A DNA stretch of 13,531 nucleotides. Origin: DASXMX01 sp036794395. GTDB lineage: Bacteria; Planctomycetota; Phycisphaerae; Tepidisphaerales; Tepidisphaeraceae. The notes beneath the pieces are model-generated. The model did no database searches, was not told the origin of the DNA, and worked only from the letters and a program-made list of their open reading frames with translations. The stretch spans positions 1 through 13,531 of the forward strand of contig DAIRGS010000188.1 in the NCBI GenBank assembly GCA_036794395.1, given 5' to 3'. The position numbers were made by a program, and so were the translations under genes. This document shows, one piece after another, positions 1-7,903 of this stretch (position 1 is the first letter of the stretch; every line of letters starts with the position of its first letter).

Positions 1-1
1 G

Positions 2-1609
2 GGGGGGAGTGGGAGAGGGGGGGAGGGGGAGAAAGTTAAAGAGGGTGGGCAGGCCCTTCGACTGGGCTCAGGGCAGGGGGAGGAGGCGCCGGTGGTGGCG
101 CGGTCGGTGCCTTTGTTTTCGGATGTTTTGGGGTTGTCGGCGAAATTGGATTTGGTGGCGACGGAGGGGGATTTGGCGATTCCGGTGGAGACCAAGCGGG
201 GGCGGGTGCCGGAGAATGCGGAGAGGTGTTGGGAGCCGGAGCGGGTGCAGTTGATGGGGCAGGGGCTATTGCTGCGGGAGCATGGGTATCGGTGCGATCA
301 TGGGATGTTGTATTTTGCGGGGTCGCGGACGCGGGTGAGGGTGGATTTTACGGAGGAATTGGAGAGCCGGACGCGGGAGCTGTTGGCGGCGGCCAGGGTG
401 GCGTCGACGGCGACGGAGCTTCCGCCGCCGCTGGAGGATAGCCCCAAGTGCAATGGGTGCTCGCTGGCGGGGATTTGTTTGCCGGACGAGACCAATGCGC
501 TGCTGGCGGCGCCGGGGGGGCCGGCGGAAGTGGGGGCTGATGGGACGACGGAGATCACGGTCGATGGGCGGCCGGTGCGGCGGCTGTATCCGGTGCGGGA
601 TGATGCCACGCCGTTCTATGTGCAGGAGCAGGGGGCGTATGTGGGGTGCTCGAAGAAGCGGATCACGGTGAAGAAATCGGGGGTGGAGCTGGCGAGCGTG
701 AAATTGCAGGATGTGAGCCAGTTGGTTTTGTGCGGGAACGTGCAGGTGAGCACGCAGGCCGTGCAGGTGTTGTGCGAGGCGGCGATCCCGGTGGTGTATT
801 TGAGCATGGGGCACTGGTTTTATGGGATCGCGCAGGGGATTACCCTGCGCAATGCGTATGACCGGGCGGCGCAGTTTCGGGTGGCGGGGGAGCCGGCGGC
901 GTGTCTGGGGTTTGCGAAACAGATCGTCAGGGATAAAGCGGAGAACCAGCGGACGCTGATGCGGCGGAATGCACCGGCGGACAACGCGACCGAGCGGGCG
1001 GTTGGGGATATTGATGAATTGATAAAACGGATCGCGGGGATGGAATCAATCGAGACGCTGCTGGGGATTGAGGGGGCGATCGCGGCGGCGTATTTCGGGC
1101 GGTTTGCGACGCTGCTGAAGCCGCGGGATTTTGATGCGCAATGGGATTTTGCGGGGCGGAACAGAAGGCCGCCGCGTGATCCGGTGAATGCGTTGCTTTC
1201 GTTTGGGTATGCGATGCTGGCCAAGGAATGCAGCGTGGCGCTGCTGGCGGAGGGGTTGGACCCGTGGTGGGGTTTGTATCATCAGCCGCGGCACGGGAGG
1301 CCGGCTTTGGCGCTGGACATCATGGAGCCGTTCAGGCCGGCGGTGGTGGATTCGGCGGTGATCTCGGCGATCAATATGGGGATGGTGCAGCGATCGAGCT
1401 TTGATGTGGGGTCGAGCGGGTGCATCCTGAAAGCGGACGGGCGGAAGGCGTTTATCCGGGCGTATGATGGCCGGTTGGATCAACTGATTACGCATCCGAT
1501 TTTTGATTATCGCTGTTCGTGGCGGGTGGTGATTCGATTGCAAGCCCGGCTGCTGGCGCGATGGTTTCGGGGGGAGATACCGGTTTATACGAGCGTGACG
1601 ACGAGGTGA
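2..1609 (+). CDS. cas4-cas1: CRISPR-associated Cas4-Cas1 fusion protein, 5' end missing (window edge)
   Basis: Fusion of the Cas4 nuclease, which trims prespacers and selects the PAM, with the Cas1 integrase, which inserts new spacers into the array together with Cas2. The frame is open back to base 2, so the real start lies left of the window; a GTG at 92 is the first internal candidate but would cut off the N-terminal Cas4 part. Numbering from that GTG: Cas4 core D20, E33-x-K35 and Q57, then three of the four cluster cysteines (C120, C123, C129); the fourth would be in the missing N-terminus. The Cas1 domain runs from about 163 to the end, with catalytic E327, H397 and E412 in the LALDIMEPFRP motif. 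Residues encoded by bases 2-91 are a Gly/Glu/Arg-rich stretch within the Cas4 half. Family knowledge: this fusion is typical of subtype I-G (old I-U). cas2 follows after 188 bp. Confidence 0.95.
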   Translation, partial: GGSGRGGEGEKVKEGGQALRLGSGQGEEAPVVARSVPLFSDVLGLSAKLDLVATEGDLAIPVETKRGRVPENAERCWEPERVQLMGQGLLLREHGYRCDHGMLYFAGSRTRVRVDFTEELESRTRELLAAARVASTATELPPPLEDSPKCNGCSLAGICLPDETNALLAAPGGPAEVGADGTTEITVDGRPVRRLYPVRDDATPFYVQEQGAYVGCSKKRITVKKSGVELASVKLQDVSQLVLCGNVQVSTQAVQVLCEAAIPVVYLSMGHWFYGIAQGITLRNAYDRAAQFRVAGEPAACLGFAKQIVRDKAENQRTLMRRNAPADNATERAVGDIDELIKRIAGMESIETLLGIEGAIAAAYFGRFATLLKPRDFDAQWDFAGRNRRPPRDPVNALLSFGYAMLAKECSVALLAEGLDPWWGLYHQPRHGRPALALDIMEPFRPAVVDSAVISAINMGMVQRSSFDVGSSGCILKADGRKAFIRAYDGRLDQLITHPIFDYRCSWRVVIRLQARLLARWFRGEIPVYTSVTTR

Positions 1610-1638
1610 GCCGGGCCGGATTGTTCGCCATGGCGCGG

Positions 1639-1678
1639 AGACAGGGAGACAGGGAGACAGGGAGACAGGGAGACAGGG
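1639..1678. repeat. Octanucleotide tandem repeat (AGACAGGG)x5
   Basis: Five perfect head-to-tail copies of AGACAGGG, with a further partial AG, in the 188-bp gap between the cas4-cas1 stop and the cas2 start. The purine-rich strand is the coding strand of the cas genes. The array is not translated in the cas frames. Perfect short tandem repeats of this kind usually vary in copy number by slippage. Here that would change the spacing between cas4-cas1 and cas2 without altering a protein. Confidence 0.9.
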
Positions 1679-1797
1679 AGTGGGTTTTCGTCAAGTCGGC
1701 ATGAACACGCGGGTGGCGCCGGCTCACAGGTTTTGAATCGCTTTCGCGGCCTGGGAAGAGATGAACGGTCAGTAGTACGAGCAAGAGTGATGATGCA

Positions 1798-2091
1798 ATG
1801 ACGACGCGGCGGCACTACATTGTGAGCTACGACATCTCCGACGACAAACGGCGAGGGAAGGTGTTCGATCATCTGGAAGGCCGGGGGGACCATGCGCAGT
1901 TCTCGGTGTTCTTCTGCCAACTCAACCCCCGCGAGCTGGCGCAACTTCGGGCGGACCTGACGGGGATCATCAACAACGCCGAGGACCAGGTGCTGCTGGT
2001 GGACCTGGGGCCGGCTCATAATCCGCTGGATGGCGGGATTGAATGCCTGGGAAAGACGATGGCCGTGCGATCGAGGGTGATAGTGGTTTGA
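1798..2091 (+). CDS. cas2: CRISPR-associated endonuclease Cas2 (type I-G)
   Basis: Ninety-seven residues, normal for Cas2. It is the structural partner of Cas1 in the spacer integration complex. The N-terminal ferredoxin-like beta strand carries the family motif YIVSYDISDDKR, with the conserved metal-binding Asp at residue 12. The middle segment GDHAQFSVFFCQL and the later EDQVLLVDLGP match Cas2 proteins that accompany Cas4-Cas1 fusions. The start is an ATG at 1798; no strong Shine-Dalgarno is visible, though the upstream stretch has a purine-rich GAGTGATG. It lies on the same strand as cas4-cas1 and immediately upstream of the CRISPR leader, so the adaptation genes are probably co-transcribed. 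Confidence 0.93.
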   Translation: MTTRRHYIVSYDISDDKRRGKVFDHLEGRGDHAQFSVFFCQLNPRELAQLRADLTGIINNAEDQVLLVDLGPAHNPLDGGIECLGKTMAVRSRVIVV

Positions 2092-2266
2092 CCAGGCCGT
2101 GGTGAGCGGACAGTGGAAAGTAAAATGGAAGCGGGGGGCGGGGGGCGGATATGGAATTGCGTATTGCGGCTCGGGTATTGGGAAAAGGTACAGGTTGTCA
2201 GTTGTGAAAGGTGCGATTGTTTCCCCATCATTTCCCCACCCCCCATCGCGGACTGGCTGTCGAGAA

Positions 2267-2295
2267 TCGACATTCTGGGTGGGGGGCGGTAGAAT
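2267..2295 (+). promoter_or_regulatory. Candidate distal leader promoter
   Basis: TCGACA at 2267-2272 and TAGAAT at 2290-2295, separated by 17 bp; each box has one mismatch to the sigma70 consensus. The -35 box sits in overlapping small palindromes (GTCGA-GAA-TCGAC and AGAAT-CGAC-ATTCT). If used for the array it would give a transcript leader of about 300 nt. Confidence 0.4.
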
Positions 2296-2474
2296 GGGAA
2301 CTGGTGACGGGAAGCCGAACGCAACAGCCGTCGCGTTTTTGAGGGCGTCGGGAAACGCTTTGGAGAAACCGTGATACCAAACACTGGCGGCGAACCGATT
2401 CCGTCGCGCACATCGCGCCAATCGCCCCGCGAGCGGCGGCGTGGTGCGCAACCCGCGGCAACCCCGCGAACTCT

Positions 2475-2503
2475 TTGGCAATTGAATAGTTATGTTCAAG
2501 AAT
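2475..2503 (+). promoter_or_regulatory. Candidate proximal leader promoter for pre-crRNA
   Basis: TTGGCA at 2475-2480 (one mismatch) and AAGAAT at 2498-2503 (two mismatches), separated by 17 bp, inside a locally AT-rich patch of an otherwise GC-rich leader. Its position about 95 bp before the first repeat is what one expects for a CRISPR promoter. The -10 box is weak. Confidence 0.4.
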
Positions 2504-2508
2504 CAGGG

Positions 2509-2557
2509 CGGTTTGCACGACCAATGTCGATGGTATTTACCAGGCTCGCGCAAACCG
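2509..2557. repeat. Inverted repeat in leader
   Basis: CGGTTTGC at 2509-2516 and its exact reverse complement GCAAACCG at 2550-2557, 33 bp apart. Flanking GGG (2506-2508) and CCC (2559-2561) extend the symmetry after a one-base bulge. The right arm ends 41 bp before the first repeat, where leader motifs for integration or host-factor binding are found in other CRISPR types. Confidence 0.6.
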
Positions 2558-5376
2558 ACCCGGTAAACGTTGCCTGTCAGCCAGTTACGACGGCAGGCCC
2601 TTCCGCGCTCAACAGAGCGCGGCCCCATTGAAGCTTGTGGTATTCGTACCGGCAGCGCATCCGCAAAACGCCTTCCGCGCTCAACAGAGCGCGGCCCCAT
2701 TGAAGCGCATCCCCCCCCCACCGACAATTAACCGGAGATCGCCCTTCCGCGCTCAACAGAGCGCGGCCCCATTGAAGCGTAGGCTACCCGTTCGACTCCG
2801 TCGTGGGGTTTGCGGCCTTCCGCGCTCAACAGAGCGCGGCCCCATTGAAGCTCGAACAACAGTGCGTTCGCCGTCGTCTGGGCGGTGACCTTCCGCGCTC
2901 AACAGAGCGCGGCCCCATTGAAGCTATAAGGTGGTCTGCGTCAAAGCCCGCCCGGTCTCCCTTCCGCGCTCAACAGAGCGCGGCCCCATTGAAGCTGGCA
3001 TGGGATAGACTCCATGGCCCGCGTCCGGCAGGCCTTCCGCGCTCAACAGAGCGCGGCCCCATTGAAGCCGATCCACCGTGCCCGACGAGCAGACCTGGGC
3101 GGACCTTCCGCGCTCAACAGAGCGCGGCCCCATTGAAGCGGTCCACACCGGGGGAATATATCCATGCGGATAGACTGCCTTCCGCGCTCAACAGAGCGCG
3201 GCCCCATTGAAGCGTGGCCGCTAGTACCGCTGTCAAAGCGTGCGACAACCTTCCGCGCTCAACAGAGCGCGGCCCCATTGAAGCAAAACCACCGAGACCA
3301 CCGAGACCACCGATAGGCCGCCTTCCGCGCTCAACAGAGCGCGGCCCCATTGAAGCCTTCAATTGGGGACCGGAAAGAATCCGCCGCTGAACCCTTCCGC
3401 GCTCAACAGAGCGCGGCCCCATTGAAGCGCCCTCTCGCACCGCTTCCCGCCACAACTGCCGCGGCCCTTCCGCGCTCAACAGAGCGCGGCCCCATTGAAG
3501 CTGGTGGCACCAAGCTCCTTCGCCAGCAAATTCTCGTCCTTCCGCGCTCAACAGAGCGCGGCCCCATTGAAGCATTTTTCGGCAAAAGCAGTTCAGCGCC
3601 CACGGCGTTCCTTCCGCGCTCAACAGAGCGCGGCCCCATTGAAGCGACTCCGATCTTGATCGTTTCACGTCTCATATCGATCCTTCCGCGCTCAACAGAG
3701 CGCGGCCCCATTGAAGCCATGATATGTATCTCCACCCCAATACGGTGGGGCACCCCTTCCGCGCTCAACAGAGCGCGGCCCCATTGAAGCAATGCGGAAA
3801 CGCCTCACGTGTGGCGAAGGCGGTAAACCTTCCGCGCTCAACAGAGCGCGGCCCCATTGAAGCTGGCACGAGCAGGTGGTGTGCGCGAAGTGCCACGGGC
3901 CTTCCGCGCTCAACAGAGCGCGGCCCCATTGAAGCAAGTCAGTGGCCTACGTCGGCGATTCCATGAATTCCCCTTCCGCGCTCAACAGAGCGCGGCCCCA
4001 TTGAAGCTTGGCTGGCTTCCAGTCGCCCCCCGTGTCGATATCGCCTTCCGCGCTCAACAGAGCGCGGCCCCATTGAAGCGTCCAATTTGGCGCTGCCGTT
4101 GCGCGATCCGGAATTGCCTTCCGCGCTCAACAGAGCGCGGCCCCATTGAAGCTTGATGCGGGTTGCGGTGGGCATGTGACTCCAAAAACCTTCCGCGCTC
4201 AACAGAGCGCGGCCCCATTGAAGCATCGACAACGCCAATGTTCCGTCCTATGAGAAAGTGCCTTCCGCGCTCAACAGAGCGCGGCCCCATTGAAGCGTCC
4301 GACTCCCGCCCCGCGTACATCCCGCCACAGAAGCCTTCCGCGCTCAACAGAGCGCGGCCCCATTGAAGCCAGTACATCGCCTTGCGCTGGGCCTTGGTCA
4401 GCGAGCCTTCCGCGCTCAACAGAGCGCGGCCCCATTGAAGCTTTTGTCGCCACCGAGTAATCCCCTCCCCTCGGGCGCCTTCCGCGCTCAACAGAGCGCG
4501 GCCCCATTGAAGCGAGAAGGGTGTGGATGGGGAGGGTCATGGTTATTTCCCTTCCGCGCTCAACAGAGCGCGGCCCCATTGAAGCCGCGCCAAGTGGTTC
4601 CACGATGGGCGCCACTACGGCCCTTCCGCGCTCAACAGAGCGCGGCCCCATTGAAGCTAGGAAGGGACGGGGAAGAATTATCTGGGTTTCTTTTCCTTCC
4701 GCGCTCAACAGAGCGCGGCCCCATTGAAGCCCATCTCGTGCTCGCGGCGGCGTTGCTGGTGTGGGCCTTCCGCGCTCAACAGAGCGCGGCCCCATTGAAG
4801 CGAAATCGTCGGTGAGTTTTCACGGGGATCGCGGACTCCTTCCGCGCTCAACAGAGCGCGGCCCCATTGAAGCTGTGGCGGGATGTACGCCTGACGAGCT
4901 TGGGGGATCCTTCCGCGCTCAACAGAGCGCGGCCCCATTGAAGCCGCTCGACGCGCACTTCCGTAGCGGAGAAGTGGCGTCCTTCCGCGCTCAACAGAGC
5001 GCGGCCCCATTGAAGCTTGATCGGCTAGGACGAACACGTCCTGAGCTTCCGCCCTTCCGCGCTCAACAGAGCGCGGCCCCATTGAAGCGAGAATACGTTT
5101 CCACGACACTTCCACAGTCGCATCCTTCCGCGCTCAACAGAGCGCGGCCCCATTGAAGCACGCTGACGGCCGGTGCGGTCACGTCGGGCAACATCGCCTT
5201 CCGCGCTCAACAGAGCGCGGCCCCATTGAAGCATGAGCAACGCAGGGAATATCAACGAGTTCGTCGTTCCTTCCGCGCTCAACAGAGCGCGGCCCCATTG
5301 AAGCATTTCCCACTTGTCTTCAGCATCGCCGAACCCAAACCCTTCCGCGCTCAACAGAGCGCGGCCCCATTGAAGC

Positions 5377-5413
5377 TCCCGTGGGTAGAGTTTGTCAATG
5401 CCGACGTTTTCAC
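5377..5413 (+). repeat. Spacer 39, duplicated (first copy)
   Basis: This 37-bp spacer is identical over its whole length to spacer 43 at 5665-5701. The two copies are separated by spacers 40-42, and the flanking spacers differ on both sides of each copy. Confidence 0.97.
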
Positions 5414-5664
5414 CCTTCCGCGCTCAACAGAGCGCGGCCCCATTGAAGCTTTGCTCTTGAATCGGTTCACGAATTGGCCCTCCCGCCTTCCGCGCTCAAC
5501 AGAGCGCGGCCCCATTGAAGCCGGCCGGCAAGCGGGTCTGCCACATCGATGGCGATCCTTCCGCGCTCAACAGAGCGCGGCCCCATTGAAGCGATTAAGA
5601 CGGTGATCAACGGGCCTTACAGCCCCCCCCTTCCGCGCTCAACAGAGCGCGGCCCCATTGAAGC

Positions 5665-5701
5665 TCCCGTGGGTAGAGTTTGTCAATGCCGACGTTTTCA
5701 C
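5665..5701 (+). repeat. Spacer 43, duplicated (second copy)
   Basis: Identical in sequence, length and orientation to spacer 39 at 5377-5413. Being farther from the leader, it should be the older copy if the array grew only by leader-end insertion. Confidence 0.97.
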
Positions 5702-6356
5702 CCTTCCGCGCTCAACAGAGCGCGGCCCCATTGAAGCCGGCATTGAAAGACGGTGCGCCGCTGAGGGGTCCAGAGCCTTCCGCGCTCAACAGAGCGCGGC
5801 CCCATTGAAGCCCCTTGTGCCGAGCTTTTAAGGTATCGGTGGTCAGGCCTTCCGCGCTCAACAGAGCGCGGCCCCATTGAAGCAAGAATCGTGTCTCGGC
5901 TTTATTGCAATACCAGCCGCCTTCCGCGCTCAACAGAGCGCGGCCCCATTGAAGCCGTTCAAGCGACCATTGGGGATGACTTACATCATGTCCTTCCGCG
6001 CTCAACAGAGCGCGGCCCCATTGAAGCCACCGCATCGCCCGTGCGATCGCCTCGTGTAAGCGACCTTCCGCGCTCAACAGAGCGCGGCCCCATTGAAGCC
6101 TTCCCAGTCACGTTCCCCGTCGAAATCGTCGTACCCTTCCGCGCTCAACAGAGCGCGGCCCCATTGAAGCATCGTCCAGCGGCTTCCATCGTCAACGGCA
6201 GTCTACCCTTCCGCGCTCAACAGAGCGCGGCCCCATTGAAGCTCCTTGATCAACTCCATGATCAATCGAGCGGAGGATCCTTCCGCGCTCAACAGAGCGC
6301 GGCCCCATTGAAGCCACTAACTCACAATTTCCGGGATGGAGACGGCGGATAAACAG

Positions 6357-6388
6357 AAACAGCCCCCGACCGGAGTCGGGGGCCGTTT
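6357..6388. terminator. Bidirectional terminator hairpin after the array
   Basis: A 9-bp GC-rich stem (GCCCCCGAC with GTCGGGGGC, loop CGGA) is extended after one A/C mismatch by AAAC pairing with GTTT. It lies 42 bp after the last repeat and 30 bp after the stop of the convergent minus-strand gene. The minus-strand read-out ends in a T-rich GTTTCTGTTT, so it serves that gene best. On the plus strand only GTTTCGATT follows, so it may stop array transcription less cleanly. Confidence 0.8.
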
Positions 6389-6418
6389 CGATTGAAGTGT
6401 GGGATCAACTCCCCAGAA

Positions 6419-7201
6419 TTATCCCAGCTTCTTGGCCGCATCGGCCGGGACTTCGACCTTGGTCGAGCCCACATTGCTGAATTCAACGGTGGTGGTGCGA
6501 TCGACTTCTTGATCGTTGCCGTTTCGGCTAACTTTGCCAGAGACGTGCGAGGTGTACTTCGAGATCGCGCCGTCCTTGACCCACACCTTGAGGGTGGCCT
6601 TGGCGTCGGTGATTTCGGGAGCAGCCGCGGCGTTTCCGCCGTTACCACCACCGCCACGACGACCACCGCGACCGCCACCCATGAGGGAAGCCTTGGCGGC
6701 TTCTTCGGTGAGATCGCCGCTCATGGCGCCGTCGGCCATGGTGAGGCTCTTGGTCTTGGAGATCATGTCCTTGACGGTCTCCGCCGGGAGCATCGGAGCG
6801 CCCTGAGGCCCGCCACGGCCAGCACGACGAGCACCACCGCCGTTGCCGCCATTGCCGCGGGCGGCCATCATCTCTTCCATTGTCATCCACTCGCCGTCCT
6901 GGTTCTGCATGACGGTCTTATCGCCCTTGCGATAGGTCGTGCGGTCGTTGCCGCCCTGCTGACTGGTGATAGCGGTAACTCCACCGGCCGTCTTGCCTTC
7001 CTGCGGTCCGCCGCCGAACCCGCCACGGCCACCGCCCCCACCGCCGCCTCCACCACCGGCGTTTTCAACGGCAGTCTTCCAGCTGTAATTGGTGCCGAGC
7101 TTGTCGGCGGCTGCTGTCGCATCGCCCTTCGCGTCGGCGTAACACATCATCGCCGAGCCGGCGACCAAAGCCAACGTGCTGCAGAATACTGTCCTGATCA
7201 T
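6419..7201 (-). CDS. Secreted glycine-rich protein of unknown function
   Basis: A protein of 260 residues. Residues 1-22 form a signal peptide (basic start, hydrophobic core LALVAGSAMM, likely cleavage after CYA), so it is exported. Three glycine-rich low-complexity insertions (about 49-65, 115-132 and 174-194) interrupt more ordinary segments. The middle part (74-115) and the C-terminal part (about 198-260, KVWVKDGAISKYTSHVSGKV and onward) look like beta-strand repeats. The layout recalls secreted LolA/LppX-like beta proteins I associate with Planctomycetes and Verrucomicrobia; that match is from memory and only suggestive. The ATG at 7201 is supported by GGAGG at 7208-7212, 6 bp upstream. 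It is convergent with the CRISPR array, with a shared terminator between them. No partner gene is adjacent on its strand. Confidence 0.85.
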   Translation of the reverse strand: MIRTVFCSTLALVAGSAMMCYADAKGDATAAADKLGTNYSWKTAVENAGGGGGGGGGGRGGFGGGPQEGKTAGGVTAITSQQGGNDRTTYRKGDKTVMQNQDGEWMTMEEMMAARGNGGNGGGARRAGRGGPQGAPMLPAETVKDMISKTKSLTMADGAMSGDLTEEAAKASLMGGGRGGRRGGGGNGGNAAAAPEITDAKATLKVWVKDGAISKYTSHVSGKVSRNGNDQEVDRTTTVEFSNVGSTKVEVPADAAKKLG

Positions 7202-7903
7202 AGCGATCCTCCGAGAAATGAGTTCCCTCTACTGTGTTGATGCACGGGAGCGAGTGACGTTCAATCGTCCCGGATTTTTGCCTGTTTTGAACTGTGAATG
7301 ACCGAGCCTAAATCGTTCGACGCCTTTTCAGGAACGCACAAAATTTAAAACGGATCACTGAAGGAATGAAATCCGAACACTCCGCCTACACCTCAACCGT
7401 CGCCGGCCGAAGGTTCCGCTGTGAGTCCTCGACGCTTTAGTACCGCCTGGATTGCGATACCTTCCAAATATTTTTTTGTTTTTCTCGCGATGAGTTTGGC
7501 GGCAGAGAGATCAAACTGACTGCTTTTGGCGAGGGTTCAGTGCGACCCCAAGCAACACTTTTAGACTCCAGAATGCAGCGGACGACTTCATAAAGTCGTG
7601 ACGAAAGAATGAAACACCCGCCGCCTGGCGCATGAGACCGTATTATCGTATTATCAATAAATTTTACCTATGCCGTGCATAACTCTCGGTGCAGAATAGT
7701 GTAAGGCGATACAATTAAGCTCGGCAGTTAAGGATCTGTTTATCACGCGATCATTACTTGTAACCGGCGGCATGTTTAATAATCCCGAGTCCCCTTACCA
7801 AATGCACATCTCCGCAGTGCAAATCACTCGATTCCGAAACAAATATTGGGCGCAGATGATTGAGACGTCGGGCATCGGGCAGGTACAATGACCCCGAGGC
7901 ATC
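7202..7903. other. Intergenic region without a recognisable gene
   Basis: About 700 bp between the divergent glycine-rich protein gene and the antitoxin, clearly richer in A+T than the rest of the window. Visible items: the Shine-Dalgarno of the minus-strand gene (7208-7212); a T-tract near 7469-7484 with no strong hairpin before it; a 7-bp hairpin ACGACTT/AAGTCGT with loop CATA at 7582-7599; a direct repeat GTATTATC twice at 7640-7655; and the antitoxin promoter at 7860-7889. A 24-codon ORF from about 7366 has its purine run touching the ATG and resembles nothing, so it is not called. No tRNA or known riboswitch fold was recognised. Confidence 0.6.
7860..7889 (+). promoter_or_regulatory. Promoter of the toxin-antitoxin operon
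   Basis: TTGAGA at 7860-7865 and TACAAT at 7884-7889 with 18 bp between, each one mismatch from the sigma70 consensus. The expected start near 7896 leaves a leader of only about 8 nt before the antitoxin ATG at 7904, so translation may be leaderless or rely on GAGG at 7896-7899. The same -10 hexamer occurs in the tRNA promoter of this window. Confidence 0.5.

Larger units (their letters stand above)
2092..2598 (+). promoter_or_regulatory. CRISPR leader region
   Basis: A 507-bp stretch between cas2 and the first repeat with no convincing gene; the ORFs across it resemble nothing I know and lack Shine-Dalgarno signals. It should hold the pre-crRNA promoter and the Cas1-Cas2 docking sequences. 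Two sigma70-like boxes are visible. The distal one is TCGACA-N17-TAGAAT at 2267-2295. The proximal one is TTGGCA-N17-AAGAAT at 2475-2503 and would start transcription about 90 bp before the first repeat. An inverted repeat follows at 2509-2557. The leader-to-array direction agrees with the repeat orientation, because repeats end in ATTGAAGC on this strand, a typical 8-nt crRNA 5' handle. Confidence 0.75.
2599..6314 (+). CRISPR. CRISPR array, 52 repeats and 51 spacers, type I-G
   Basis: I counted 52 copies of a 36-bp repeat that starts CCTTCCGCGC and ends CCCCATTGAAGC. The first copy is at 2599-2634 and the last at 6279-6314. Start-to-start distances are 71-74 bp, giving spacers of 35-38 bp. 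I saw no base difference among the repeats, including the last one. Each repeat holds a perfect 8-bp stem (CCGCGCTC with GAGCGCGG) closed by the loop AACA, the expected Cas6-type processing hairpin. The 3' part ATTGAAGC fits an 8-nt crRNA 5' handle, so transcription runs left to right from the leader next to cas2. Spacers 39 and 43 are identical, and spacers 24 and 32 share a 17-mer in opposite orientation. The repeat is open in several frames on both strands and creates many artificial ORFs. Confidence 0.99.

Noticed and set aside
1046..1543. 165-codon minus-strand ORF inside cas1
   Set aside because: Shadow of the well-supported Cas1 frame, with Arg/His/Pro-rich composition typical of antisense in GC-rich genes.
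1585..2499. 304-codon minus-strand ORF across the cas2 region and leader
   Set aside because: It is antisense to cas2 and the tandem repeat, with low-complexity SPCLPVSLSP runs and no family resemblance.
4945..5052. Small hairpins inside individual spacers (for example GGACG/CGTCC in spacer 34 and TGGCAC/GTGCCA in spacer 18)
   Set aside because: Short inverted repeats are expected by chance among 51 GC-rich spacers and show no pattern.
2599..6350. Many ORFs of 60-184 codons on both strands across the array, with repeated motifs such as LPRSTERGPIEA and ASMGPRSVERGR
   Set aside because: They are translations of the CRISPR repeat, which lacks stops in several frames; the apparent repeat proteins are artefacts.
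6392..7240. 282-codon plus-strand ORF opposite the glycine-rich gene
   Set aside because: The minus-strand frame has a signal peptide and a good Shine-Dalgarno; the plus frame has neither and is His/Ala/Thr-rich antisense.
7366..7440. 24-codon ORF in the large intergenic gap
   Set aside because: The purine-rich run touches the ATG, leaving no room for a functional Shine-Dalgarno spacing, and the peptide has no helix or motif.
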